Shown one piece after another: positions 44,685 to 54,178 of a DNA stretch of 64,000 bases. A model generated the notes under the pieces. It worked only from the letters and a program-made list of their open reading frames with translations. It did no database searches and was not told the DNA's origin. A program made the translations under genes and the position numbers. Position 1 is the stretch's first letter; every line of letters starts with the position of its first letter. Origin of the DNA: SABI01 sp963678555 (GTDB taxonomy: Bacteria > Spirochaetota > Spirochaetia > Sphaerochaetales > Sphaerochaetaceae); the NCBI GenBank assembly GCA_963678555.2, contig CAXXJA010000003.1, forward strand, positions 124,001 through 188,000. Reading direction: 5' to 3'.

Positions 44685-46415
44685 ATGAAGAAAGTATTAT
44701 CGATCGCATTCGTCATTCTCCTTGTCGGAGTCTTGTTTGTTTCCTGTGGAGGCAAAGAAGAAGCTGCCAAGGCTGAACCCACCCCCGCTCCTGCAGCACC
44801 TGCAGCAGCACCGGAGAAAGAAGAAGCGGCTGTAACACCTGCACCTGCACCAGCACCAGCTGAAGAGGTGGCAGAGGTTCCTGCAGAAGAGGACAAAGTT
44901 GTCTTCAGAATCGTCAACGGCGCAGAGCCTGAGTCTCTTGACCCGCACCTCATTCAGGGTGTCCCGGAGCACAGAATCTACGAGACGATCTTTGAAGGTC
45001 TTATCATCTACGATCCTGAGACAGCCGAAGGAATCCCCGGTCTTGCAGAGAGCTGGGAAGTCAACGAAGCCGGCGATCAGTATACATTCACACTCAGAGA
45101 TGCAGTGTGGTCAGACGGTGTACCCATCACCGCACAGACCGTTGTCGACTCATGGCTGAGAGCACTTGCTCCTGAAACAGCAAGCCCCTACGCATGGTTC
45201 CCTGCAATGTTCCTCAAGGGAGCAGGCGCCTACAACAGCGGCGAAGCAGGACCTGAAGCAGTCGGTATCCGCGCACTCGATGACAAGACATTCCAGATGG
45301 ATCTTCTCGGACCGCTGCCGTATGCTATTGGAGCACTCGCTCACTACAGCTTCGCAGTTGTTCCCCTCCATGCAATCGATATGTACGGTGAAGAATGGAC
45401 CAATCCCGAGAACTTTGTCGGAAACGGACCGTTCACCCTCGCAGAGTGGAAACCCCAGAGCTATATCAAGGCTGTTCCCAACGAGATGTACTGGGATGCA
45501 GATGCAGTCCAGCTTGATGAAGTCATCTTCTACCCGATCGATGACAACAACACAGGATACAACATGTATCTCAACGGTGAAGTCGACTGGATGACCACTG
45601 TTCCGAACGACCAGATCGAAGCAGCTTCACTGCGCAGAGATTATCACAGAGCACCCCAGCTGGCCACATACTACTATGTGTTCCAGACCGAGAAAGCTCC
45701 CTTTGATGATGCCCGCGTCAGAAAGGCCTTCAGCCTTGCTGTCGACAGAGTGGAACTCGTAGAAGGCGTTACACGTTCAGGTCAGATCCCTGCAAAAGGT
45801 ATCGTGCCTGAGATGGCCGGATACGCAGGTCTCGGCGAACCTGAGTACGATGTAGAACTTGCACGTAAGCTCTTCGCTGAAGCAGGCTACACGAAGGACA
45901 ACTTCCCCAAGACAACTATCCTGTATAACACGAGCGAAAGCCACAAGGCTATTGCCGAATTTATTCAGCAGCAGTGGAACGATGCGTTCGGACTCAATAT
46001 CTCTGTCGGAGATTCTGATGCTTCCGATGCACAGATCGTTCTTGAGAACCAGGAATGGGGAACCTACCTCAGCAACAGAAACCAGGGTAACTTCCAGGTC
46101 GCACGTGCAGGCTGGGTCGGTGACTATCAGGATCCGAACACATTCCTCGACATGTTCATCACCGGTGCCGGTATGAACGGCGGTAAATACTCGAATGAAG
46201 TCTATGACATCCTTATCGAAGAAGCGGCAACGCTCAGCGGTGAAGACAGAATGGACGTCTTACGAGAAGCAGAGTACATCCTCATTGAAGAAGATGCAGC
46301 TCTCATGCCTCTGTACTACTACACCACGAACAATCTTGTTGACATGAACAAATGGGGTGGATGGCACCCGAACACGATGGACTACCATCCGACCAAGGAT
46401 ATCTACCTCAAGTAG
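44685..46415 (+). CDS. oppA: Oligopeptide-binding lipoprotein OppA
   Basis: The protein has 576 residues from the ATG at 44685; a closer ATG at 44679 is only 2 nt from AAGGAGA and is less likely. The signal peptide ends at FVSC (Cys21), a spirochaete-like lipobox. A linker of about 45 residues made of Ala, Pro and Glu follows, then an SBP_bac_5 domain (PESLDPHLIQG, then YETIFEGLI and VPEMAGYAG). It captures peptides outside the inner membrane for OppBCDF. Its own terminator and biased codons suggest strong independent expression. Confidence 0.95.
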   Translation: MKKVLSIAFVILLVGVLFVSCGGKEEAAKAEPTPAPAAPAAAPEKEEAAVTPAPAPAPAEEVAEVPAEEDKVVFRIVNGAEPESLDPHLIQGVPEHRIYETIFEGLIIYDPETAEGIPGLAESWEVNEAGDQYTFTLRDAVWSDGVPITAQTVVDSWLRALAPETASPYAWFPAMFLKGAGAYNSGEAGPEAVGIRALDDKTFQMDLLGPLPYAIGALAHYSFAVVPLHAIDMYGEEWTNPENFVGNGPFTLAEWKPQSYIKAVPNEMYWDADAVQLDEVIFYPIDDNNTGYNMYLNGEVDWMTTVPNDQIEAASLRRDYHRAPQLATYYYVFQTEKAPFDDARVRKAFSLAVDRVELVEGVTRSGQIPAKGIVPEMAGYAGLGEPEYDVELARKLFAEAGYTKDNFPKTTILYNTSESHKAIAEFIQQQWNDAFGLNISVGDSDASDAQIVLENQEWGTYLSNRNQGNFQVARAGWVGDYQDPNTFLDMFITGAGMNGGKYSNEVYDILIEEAATLSGEDRMDVLREAEYILIEEDAALMPLYYYTTNNLVDMNKWGGWHPNTMDYHPTKDIYLK

Positions 46416-46433
46416 ATGCACTTCTGAATTTAC

Positions 46434-46463
46434 ACAGGCTCCCGTTTTCGGGAGCCTGTTTTA
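46434..46463 (+). terminator. Intrinsic terminator of oppA
   Basis: ACAGGCTCCCG (46434-46444), loop TTTT, CGGGAGCCTGT (46449-46459), then TTTATT: an 11-bp perfect stem. Confidence 0.93.
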
Positions 46464-46496
46464 TTGCATGAGAAGTTCAGAGTTATCACAAAGACC

Positions 46497-46525
46497 TTTT
46501 TCAAGATATCGTCCTGTGCTATATT
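46497..46525 (+). promoter_or_regulatory. aroA promoter, leaderless type
   Basis: TATATT at 46520-46525 ends 6 nt before the aroA ATG, and no ribosome binding site is present. The -35 (TTTTTC, 46497-46502) is poor. Confidence 0.45.
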
Positions 46526-46531
46526 CGACCC

Positions 46532-47809
46532 ATGGATATCACTCTTATACCATCAGCGATTCAGGGTTCGGTGCAGGTGCCTGCAAGCAAGTCTCAGACG
46601 ATACGGGCACTCCTCATCGCATTGTTTGCCTCACAGCCCTCAACGATCCGCCATCCTCTCTACTCAAGCGATACCCGCAGTGCTATTGCTGCATGCAGGG
46701 CTCTTGGAGCCGAGGTCGATGAGTCCGAACAGAGGATCATTCTCACTCCTCCATCCTCATTCCCGAGCAATGTAGAGATAGACTGCGCGAACTCGGGAAC
46801 AACACTGTATCTGCTTGCCGCGATGATCGCGGCGACTGATACGAGAGCGACATTCACCGGCGATGAGCAGCTGAAACGCCGCCCTGTCGGTCCACTAGCC
46901 GAAGCCGTGGTCTCACTCGGTGCTTCAGTGGAGTATCAGGGGGAGACGGGGTATCCACCGTTCACGGTGCAGGGTCCGATCACCGGTGGAGAGGTGACGA
47001 TGTACTGCCATACCTCGCAGTATCTGTCGGGAATACTCCTGGCTTCGGTGATGAGTCCGTCCCCGGTACATATCACAGTACCGCTCCTCAATGAGGTTCC
47101 CTATGTCCGTATGACCCTCGCATGGCTCGAGAAGCAGGGTCACAAAGTCAGCTATACCGATTCTCTCAGTTCGATTGACGTGGCTGGTGGCGATACCTAC
47201 CATGCCTTTGATGAGAAGATCGCTGGAGATTTCTCCTCGGCTTCCTTTTTCTTCTGCGCAGCAGCTGTCACCCGTTCCCCCCTGACCGTTGAAGGGCTCG
47301 ATCGGGATGATCCCCAGGGAGATAAGGAGGTTCTTGCGATTCTGGAGAAGATGGGGTGCTCGGTCATCTGGAAAGATGATTGCGTCACCGTATCGATAGA
47401 ACCGGAGAGGAGCCTGAGGGGAGGGACCTTTGATCTCAATGCAATACCGGATGCCCTGCCTGTTCTTGCTGTTACTGCCGCATTCGCAGAGGGGACAACA
47501 GTCCTGACCAATGTTCCGCAGGCCCGCATCAAGGAAACCGACCGGATAGCGACGATGAGGGCCAACCTTGAAGTTCTCGGAGTGAACGTGGAAGAGAGGG
47601 AAGATGCCCTGATCGTACACGGAAGAGGCAGAGTGCACGGTGGTATCGTACAGGGATACGATGATCACCGTGTCATCATGGCGATGGCGATTGCCTCGCT
47701 CGCAGCTCAAGACAGTGTGACGATTCAGGGAATCGAAGCGGTGGAAGTAACCTTCCCTACCTTCTTCACGCTGCTGACATCCATTACAAAGGAGAACGGG
47801 AATGATTGA
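46532..47809 (+). CDS. aroA: 3-phosphoshikimate 1-carboxyvinyltransferase (EPSP synthase)
   Basis: The protein has 425 residues. PASKSQTIRALLIA is the phosphate-binding N-terminal motif, CANSGTTLYLLAAM the second, and the C-terminal half has IKETDRIATMRANL and DDHRVIMAMAIA. It joins shikimate-3-phosphate with phosphoenolpyruvate in chorismate synthesis. There is no Shine-Dalgarno sequence. The gene overlaps ltaE by 8 nt and opens a four-gene operon of amino-acid enzymes. Confidence 0.95.
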   Translation: MDITLIPSAIQGSVQVPASKSQTIRALLIALFASQPSTIRHPLYSSDTRSAIAACRALGAEVDESEQRIILTPPSSFPSNVEIDCANSGTTLYLLAAMIAATDTRATFTGDEQLKRRPVGPLAEAVVSLGASVEYQGETGYPPFTVQGPITGGEVTMYCHTSQYLSGILLASVMSPSPVHITVPLLNEVPYVRMTLAWLEKQGHKVSYTDSLSSIDVAGGDTYHAFDEKIAGDFSSASFFFCAAAVTRSPLTVEGLDRDDPQGDKEVLAILEKMGCSVIWKDDCVTVSIEPERSLRGGTFDLNAIPDALPVLAVTAAFAEGTTVLTNVPQARIKETDRIATMRANLEVLGVNVEEREDALIVHGRGRVHGGIVQGYDDHRVIMAMAIASLAAQDSVTIQGIEAVEVTFPTFFTLLTSITKENGND

Positions 47810-48821
47810 TCTCAGAAGCGATACGATAACGAAACCCTCTCAGGCGATGAGAGAAGCGATGGCTCGGGCCGAAGTCGGAGATGACGTATACGGGGAAGAC
47901 CCTACCATAAACCGTCTTGAGGCGATGGCCTCGGAACGTACCGGCAAGGAGGCCGCCCTGTTCATCTCCAGCGGCTCGATGGGAAATCTGATCCCCCTGT
48001 TCATCAATGGAGGAAGAGGCAATGAGGTGATAACTCACCGTGATTCCCATATCATGAGCCATGAGGTGGGTTCGGTGGCCGCGATAGCCGGAGTCCTTCC
48101 TCAGTGTGTTGACACCCCCAGGGGCCTTCTCACGGCTCAGGCCGTACGCCCCCTTCTTCGTGAGCGATCCTATATGATGAGCCGGACCACGATGATCGAG
48201 GTGGAAAACACCTTCGGCGGCATCTGCTATCCATTGGAACAGCTTCAGGAAATCAAAACCCTCGGAGATACAGAAGGGCTCGCTGTGCATATGGACGGAG
48301 CACGTTTCTGGAATGCGGTCATAGCCACCCGCGTTGACCCGGCACTGCTCGCATCCACCTCAGACACCCTCACCTTCTGCCTGTCCAAAGGACTCGGAGC
48401 ACCTGTAGGATCCCTCCTGCTCGGCTCCCGTGAGTTCATCGAACAGGCACGCCATATCAGAAAGATGCTCGGGGGCGGAATGAGACAGGCAGGAATCCTT
48501 GCTGCAGCAGGCATCTATGCCCTCGAACACAACATTGAACGGCTCGCAGAAGATCATGAGAGGGCAATGAGGATCGCACAGGCCCTGAAACGCACACAGT
48601 GGGCTGATATCACCATCGAGGATGTCCAGACAAACATCCTCTTCGTGTCGGGAAAGACCTGTGACGGCAAGCGGATCGAAGAGGTCCTGAACCGGCACGG
48701 AATCGCATGCTTCGGCTCATCCGAATCAGTTCGCCTGGTCACTCACCTGAATCTGAGCGATGAAGATATCAGTGAGGTGTGTGCCATCATCGAACGGATC
48801 GACGAGAAGGAGTTTCTCTAG
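47802..48821 (+). CDS. ltaE: Low-specificity L-threonine aldolase
   Basis: The protein has 339 residues. MIDLRSDTITKPSQAMREAM and GDDVYGEDPTIN are hallmarks of the family, and the pyridoxal phosphate Lys is in FCLSKGLGAPVGS (about residue 197). It cleaves threonine or allo-threonine to glycine and acetaldehyde. AAGGAG lies inside the end of aroA. It abuts the next gene directly (TAG then ATG). Confidence 0.94.
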   Translation: MIDLRSDTITKPSQAMREAMARAEVGDDVYGEDPTINRLEAMASERTGKEAALFISSGSMGNLIPLFINGGRGNEVITHRDSHIMSHEVGSVAAIAGVLPQCVDTPRGLLTAQAVRPLLRERSYMMSRTTMIEVENTFGGICYPLEQLQEIKTLGDTEGLAVHMDGARFWNAVIATRVDPALLASTSDTLTFCLSKGLGAPVGSLLLGSREFIEQARHIRKMLGGGMRQAGILAAAGIYALEHNIERLAEDHERAMRIAQALKRTQWADITIEDVQTNILFVSGKTCDGKRIEEVLNRHGIACFGSSESVRLVTHLNLSDEDISEVCAIIERIDEKEFL

Positions 48822-49607
48822 ATGGACGGGGGCATTTTCTACTTCTCGGGAGCCGGGAACTCGGCAGCCGTCGCCCATGCGATAGCACAGGAACTCTCCA
48901 TCGAGCTGTGCTCCCGGATGGCGGATACCCGGATGGATCAGATGAAGGGCCTTAAAACTCTCGGCCTGGTCTTTCCCGCCTACTATGGCGTTCCCCCCGC
49001 CTATCTTATCCACTTCATACAGGACGTGCTTGCTCCTCTACATCTGGACCTCGAGTATCTGTTCATCATCATCACCCACGGCGGAGGACCTGCCTATACA
49101 GCCGCCGTGAGCGAGATGCTCCTTACCGATGCAGGCTACGCGGTCTCCTATACAGCATCGGTCAGGATGGTGGACACCTATATTCCCCTGTTCAAAGTAC
49201 CCTTGAAGGCGAAACAGGAAACCATCAACAGAAAAGCCTATGATAGAGTAATGGACATCGCTGGGGAACTCAGAGAACAGAAACTGCGTTTCAGCGTCCG
49301 GTGGCCTCTGTCCAGGGCAGCGTATCTGACCTTTCTCAGGATCCACGGGCTCAGGTACGATAAGGACAGGACGTTCGTCGTGGACGACCGATGTACCCGA
49401 TGCGGTCTGTGTGTGAGTATCTGTCCGGTGGGCAATATCTCACTGACCGAAACCGGCATCACCTACAACAGGGCATGTGAACGCTGCTTCGCCTGTTACC
49501 ACCACTGTCCGACCCATGCCATCGCACTCACCCACCACCCTCTTCACGGCTATCAGTACTATCCGGGACCTACCTACTTTAAGAAGTTGTCAGGAGAGAA
49601 CCCATGA
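48822..49607 (+). CDS. EFR1-type flavodoxin-ferredoxin fusion
   Basis: The protein has 261 residues. The N-terminal flavodoxin-like fold begins IFYFSGAGNSAAVAHAIA (phosphate loop), with VFPAYYGVPP as the second FMN loop. The C-terminus has two [4Fe-4S] motifs, CTRCGLCVSICP (about 190) and CERCFACYHHCP (about 219). Such proteins carry low-potential electrons in the cytoplasm of anaerobes. Start and stop touch or overlap both neighbours, so it is co-translated with two pyridoxal-phosphate enzymes. A redox partner is not evident. Confidence 0.88.
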   Translation: MDGGIFYFSGAGNSAAVAHAIAQELSIELCSRMADTRMDQMKGLKTLGLVFPAYYGVPPAYLIHFIQDVLAPLHLDLEYLFIIITHGGGPAYTAAVSEMLLTDAGYAVSYTASVRMVDTYIPLFKVPLKAKQETINRKAYDRVMDIAGELREQKLRFSVRWPLSRAAYLTFLRIHGLRYDKDRTFVVDDRCTRCGLCVSICPVGNISLTETGITYNRACERCFACYHHCPTHAIALTHHPLHGYQYYPGPTYFKKLSGENP

Positions 49608-50830
49608 GTCAATTCGATCACATAGCAGAGAGACACGGTACTGTTTCAGAGAAGTACAACAAGGACCTGATAGAGCTCTTCTGTGGTAACAGGGAAGCAG
49701 AGCCCTTCTGGGTCGCAGATATGGATTTCCATACACCGGAGGTGATTCTCGAGGCACTCAGGGCCGAGCTCTCAACAGGAGTGCTTGGGTATGTTGGTAG
49801 CAGCGGACTCATCAGTACCTTCAGCACGTTCGTTCAGAAACGGCACTCCTGGCAGGTAGATCCATCCCTCACTGTCATTGCTCCAGGAATGCTTGCATCG
49901 ATCGCACTCCTGCTTGATCTCTACACCCGCAAGGGTGACTCTGTGCTCCTACCCTTTCCCGCCTACAAACCCTTCGTCAGCATCCTGAACAGACTCGAAC
50001 GAAACATCGTCCCGCTCCATCTTACCTACGAGGGGAACAGTGCCACATTCTCCTTTCCCCTCGAAACCTACACAAAGGCCATGAGAGAAAACTCTCCCCG
50101 TGCCCTTCTGTTCTGCTCTCCCCACAACCCGACAGGTATGGTCTTCTCTCCAGAGACTCTCAGATCCATCGCAAAGGTCGCACAGGAGGTTGATACTCTG
50201 GTTATCAGTGATGAGATTCACAGCGATCTGGTCTATCAGGGAGAAGTCCATACACCGTTCAACCGGGTGTCTGCCGACATGGGACTCAGAAGTGCCACCT
50301 GTATGGCGCCGAGCAAGACCTTCAATATGGCAGGGGAACACTTCTCGATGGTAGTCTGCAGCGACAGGATCATGAAACAGGACCTTGTGCAAAAACTTGA
50401 GTCCTTTCATGTCGGTCCCGACTATCTTGCCCTCACCTCAGCACGGGCAGCCTATCAGGGAGGCCTTCCCTGGCTTCAGGAACTGATCCCGTATCTTGAG
50501 AGCAATCTCGACTCCATAGAGGAACTTCTTCGTGAACGCGGGTCGACCATGCGCCTCATCCGCCCTTCAGCATCGTTCATAGCTCTCCTTGACTGTACTG
50601 CTCTTCTCGCCCGTCTCAGGGAAGCAGGCCACGAAACACTCGCACCTTCAAAGGAAGCAGGCTATCTTTCCCATTTCTTCGGAATCGAGGCGGGTATCGC
50701 AGTGAACGACGGATCATGGTTCGGAAACGGATATGAGAACTTTGTACGATTCAACTACGCGAGTTCCCGCGAGCGGGTAAAGTCCGCCATACTCGCGATG
50801 ATTGAGGCTGAAAAACGGCTAATCGGATAG
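49604..50830 (+). CDS. MalY/PatB-type aminotransferase, probable cystathionine beta-lyase
   Basis: The protein has 408 residues. WVADMDFHTPEVI and the pyridoxal phosphate Lys in APSKTFNMAG (about residue 238) are typical of the MalY/PatB branch of fold-type I aminotransferases. These enzymes cleave the C-S bond of cystathionine or cysteine. ATGA overlap with the EFR1 gene. The 3' end overlaps the convergent addA by 12 nt. Confidence 0.92.
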   Translation: MSQFDHIAERHGTVSEKYNKDLIELFCGNREAEPFWVADMDFHTPEVILEALRAELSTGVLGYVGSSGLISTFSTFVQKRHSWQVDPSLTVIAPGMLASIALLLDLYTRKGDSVLLPFPAYKPFVSILNRLERNIVPLHLTYEGNSATFSFPLETYTKAMRENSPRALLFCSPHNPTGMVFSPETLRSIAKVAQEVDTLVISDEIHSDLVYQGEVHTPFNRVSADMGLRSATCMAPSKTFNMAGEHFSMVVCSDRIMKQDLVQKLESFHVGPDYLALTSARAAYQGGLPWLQELIPYLESNLDSIEELLRERGSTMRLIRPSASFIALLDCTALLARLREAGHETLAPSKEAGYLSHFFGIEAGIAVNDGSWFGNGYENFVRFNYASSRERVKSAILAMIEAEKRLIG

Positions 50831-53800
50831 CCACACATCCCTGTCCGGCTCCCTCACGTAGCAGAGCACACTCCGGATCTCACAGCTGAACATCTTCTGC
50901 ATCGCTTTCCTGTAGATCGACAGCTGACGTTCGTGTACCTCGGGTGCAAGATGACTGTCGGTCTTGAAATCGAGGATGATGATGTGATCCTCATACTGCA
51001 GGAACAGATCGATAATCCCGCTCACCGCCTGCTCCATCCCCTCCAGGTGAAGCCGTGCCATAAACTCGAGTTCACTCTCAACCGCCTTGGGGGCTGGTTC
51101 TCTCAGTCTCACGAAAAGAGGAGAGAGGAGAACGTTCCTGACGATCCGGATGATATCACTGACAAGAAGACTCTCTTCTGTTCCGGTCAACCCGCTCTGG
51201 GCGAGAATCGAAGGACGAAGGGTCAGTGCATGATCATCGGTCAGTCTATCAAAGTCGGGATCCATCAAATCCTGCACTGACGTGAGCATCGATTCGAACA
51301 GAGCGTGCACCCAGGTACCGAAAGGACCCTGAATACCGTGAGCCGCAATGATCTCATCAGAGGGGAGGGCGGCAAGCCTGCGGTGGTGGACAGAAGGATC
51401 CTCCACTGATTCATGACCGCCACGTGTCACGCCGGTGATGCGGGGTGTGAACACCGGGTTCTTCCAGGGTATCTCATACCGGGGTGCTGTCTGCCTCACC
51501 TTTTCCTGAATATCCTCCTGCCTGATACTGTGCCTGCGTGGAGTGAACTGTGAGGAGGGCAGAGTTGTCACCTCTATGCCGTGCAGGGAGGGAGAAGATG
51601 CGAGCAGCATCGAGAGGAAGTTATGATTCCTGTGCTTCTCATCGGTATTGCCCCGTGCCACGACTCCCGAGAACAGGAGATGGCTCTCGGCACGGGTACA
51701 GGCTACATAGAGGAGCCTCTTCAGTTCAGCCTCATTCTGGAGTCTGAGGCTCTCCTTCTGTGCATCATAGATCAGGTTGATCCCCTTTCCTTCCAGCTCT
51801 CCATGATACGGGACAGCGACAGTCCTGTCCCCCCTATCCCACAGATACACTCCTGGAGTTCTGTCCGGCTGAGAGCCCTTTCCGCAGGCAGCGACGATTA
51901 CGACAGGGAACTGGAGTCCCTTTGATTTATGGATACTCATCAGATGAACCCCGCGGGTCTGTTCGGTGAGTATCGAGAGATTCTTCGTGTCCTCTTCTCC
52001 TGCTATGATACTCCTCAGACGATCGGTGAAGGCTACCAGAGACCCTCCCTCCCGATCCTCCTCGGCAGCAAGTTCCATGAGATACTCGATATGCTCGATG
52101 AACACCGAGTAGGAGGGGTCACTGAGAAGATTATGACGATACCCTCCCTCATTCCAGATGAGGGAGACGAGGGATGTAAGGGTTCCGCTCTGACTCAACT
52201 CCCCAAGACGATGATACAGGTTTCGTGCTGCATCGTACTTCTTCCCCGAGATCTCATCCATACCGGGCCAGGTTCGTTCACTGAAGATTCCCCTCTCTCG
52301 TGCCGCATCCATCGCTCCTATCAACTGATCATCCGCGATATAGCACAAGGGGGAACGCAGAACAGCCGCATAGGCAAACAGGTCCTCAGGAAACACCAGC
52401 AGCTGCAGCATACAGGCGATATCGTTCGTGACCGCCTCGAGATGAAGTGATCTGACTTCACTGAGTACGTACGGGATCCCCTTCATCCTGAGGTACTTCT
52501 CGTACTGGAGCTGGGGAGAATAGGTTCTCATCAGGATCGCTATGTCATCATAGGAGGGTCTCACCAGCTCTCCCTCGCGCTCAATCAGGTAGGTTCCCGA
52601 TTCAACGATGTTCTCGATGAGATCCGCAAGAAACAGAGCTTCGGTCTCCACCGTCTCAAGACTCTCCTGTTCCTCATCAGCACTCTCTCCACCCTCGATA
52701 CCTTCTTCCGGCGAATCCTGTTCGATGACGAAGAGGTTCCTGTGCACCTCAAACCGATCCTGCTCATCTCTGGCTTCCAGAGCCTGAAACTCAGCATCCC
52801 ACTGCTCCTGCGGTTCCTGAAAGATCTCCCGGAACAGCGAGTTGAACGTACTGATCAGAGAGTTCTCACTTCGGTAGTTGCGCCTCAGGGGAAGAACGTA
52901 TCCCCCCGAACGTCCGATCTCCCGGTCAAGGCGCCTGAAGACGCTCACATCAGCCCCGCGAAACCGGTAGATGGACTGTTTCTCATCACCTACCAGGAAC
53001 AGCTTCCCGGGATGAAGGGAACGCGGGTCGATGGGAAGTCTCAGTTCCTTCGGATCATTCAGTGAGAGCAGGTACAGGATCTCCTTCTGCATCTCGTTTG
53101 TATCCTGGAACTCGTCAACCATGATGTATCGATACGTTTCACTCAGCGAGGAGCGGACCTGTTCATTTTCAGTCAGAATGGAGCGTGCCATCTGAGCCAC
53201 ATCATAGTAGCTCAGAATCTGACGTTCCCGTTTGATAGCGGTCACTTCCCTGTGGAGCTCATCGAGAAGTCCGTAGATCTCCTCGAGAAGGTCATCATCC
53301 GCCGAGTTCAGGTAGGTGATCTCCCGCAGAGAACTGTCACGGAGGTCCTGATACCTGACAATCAGATCGTTGTACTCCTCTATCAGTTCATGTTTCCCTC
53401 TGACCTTCGAGAGGTTGGGTATCACCTGCCCACCGGGGTTCGAATCGAGAAGAGCGAACACCTGCTCAAGCGTGGCCGAATTCTTCTGAACGACCTTGTA
53501 CCCTTCCAGATCCCCGGCATATCCCCACAATGCATCAGCTACACGTCGGAACTCCTCCAGTCGTACGTTGATGATCCGTTGTATCTCCTCCCGTACCGCC
53601 ACAGTATCGCCACAGGGGTCAAAGGGCATTGAGAACCAGAAAAAGCGGCTGAACAGCGGGAGTATCAGCGCCTCGGCAATACGCTCAGGTGAGTAGAGTT
53701 CACTGATATACCGTACTGCGGGGGAGTCCGACTCCCCGCTGAGCTTCCTGAGCACGGCGCGGGTCGCTATCGCGTCAGCCTCTGCGGGGTCCAGAGTGAA

Positions 53801-54178
53801 CTCTGCGGTAAGACCGAAGCGGGAAAGATCCATCTGCACCACCTGGTAACAGAAGCTGTCGAGTGTGCTGATGGCAGCCTCCTGGAAGTTCTGCATCATC
53901 GTGAGGATGTCGGGATCATGACTGAAATCCGAGAAGATCCTCTGGATCCGTTCAAACATCTCTGCTGCAGCCGCCTTGGTGAATGTCAGCGTGAGGATCT
54001 CATCAACAGAGGCTTTTCCTGTCGCCACGAGATAGAAAAACCGATAGGTAAGAACCCGGGTCTTTCCGCTTCCTGCTCCCGCCTTGACGACGCAGTTCTG
54101 CATTGTCTGAACGGCCTGAGCCTGCTCTTCGTTGAATGTGTCACGCAGGAAGGCATCAAGTGTATTCGTATCTATCAT
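50819..54178 (-). CDS. addA: AddA-like helicase-nuclease
   Basis: The protein has 1119 residues. UvrD-type helicase motifs are complete: FNEEQAQAV, KAGAGSGKTRVL (about 32-43), LTFTKAAAAEM, MVDEFQDTN, GDEKQSIYRFRGA, LRRNYRSE, LMSIHKSKGLQFP and YVACTRAE. The C-terminal PD-(D/E)xK nuclease has IILDFKTDSH (about 1072) and a following QLSIYRKA. It resects DNA double-strand ends for RecA together with AddB. It overlaps the addB stop as ATGA. Shorter than Bacillus AddA (about 1230). Confidence 0.92.
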   Translation of the reverse strand: MIDTNTLDAFLRDTFNEEQAQAVQTMQNCVVKAGAGSGKTRVLTYRFFYLVATGKASVDEILTLTFTKAAAAEMFERIQRIFSDFSHDPDILTMMQNFQEAAISTLDSFCYQVVQMDLSRFGLTAEFTLDPAEADAIATRAVLRKLSGESDSPAVRYISELYSPERIAEALILPLFSRFFWFSMPFDPCGDTVAVREEIQRIINVRLEEFRRVADALWGYAGDLEGYKVVQKNSATLEQVFALLDSNPGGQVIPNLSKVRGKHELIEEYNDLIVRYQDLRDSSLREITYLNSADDDLLEEIYGLLDELHREVTAIKRERQILSYYDVAQMARSILTENEQVRSSLSETYRYIMVDEFQDTNEMQKEILYLLSLNDPKELRLPIDPRSLHPGKLFLVGDEKQSIYRFRGADVSVFRRLDREIGRSGGYVLPLRRNYRSENSLISTFNSLFREIFQEPQEQWDAEFQALEARDEQDRFEVHRNLFVIEQDSPEEGIEGGESADEEQESLETVETEALFLADLIENIVESGTYLIEREGELVRPSYDDIAILMRTYSPQLQYEKYLRMKGIPYVLSEVRSLHLEAVTNDIACMLQLLVFPEDLFAYAAVLRSPLCYIADDQLIGAMDAARERGIFSERTWPGMDEISGKKYDAARNLYHRLGELSQSGTLTSLVSLIWNEGGYRHNLLSDPSYSVFIEHIEYLMELAAEEDREGGSLVAFTDRLRSIIAGEEDTKNLSILTEQTRGVHLMSIHKSKGLQFPVVIVAACGKGSQPDRTPGVYLWDRGDRTVAVPYHGELEGKGINLIYDAQKESLRLQNEAELKRLLYVACTRAESHLLFSGVVARGNTDEKHRNHNFLSMLLASSPSLHGIEVTTLPSSQFTPRRHSIRQEDIQEKVRQTAPRYEIPWKNPVFTPRITGVTRGGHESVEDPSVHHRRLAALPSDEIIAAHGIQGPFGTWVHALFESMLTSVQDLMDPDFDRLTDDHALTLRPSILAQSGLTGTEESLLVSDIIRIVRNVLLSPLFVRLREPAPKAVESELEFMARLHLEGMEQAVSGIIDLFLQYEDHIIILDFKTDSHLAPEVHERQLSIYRKAMQKMFSCEIRSVLCYVREPDRDVWLSD

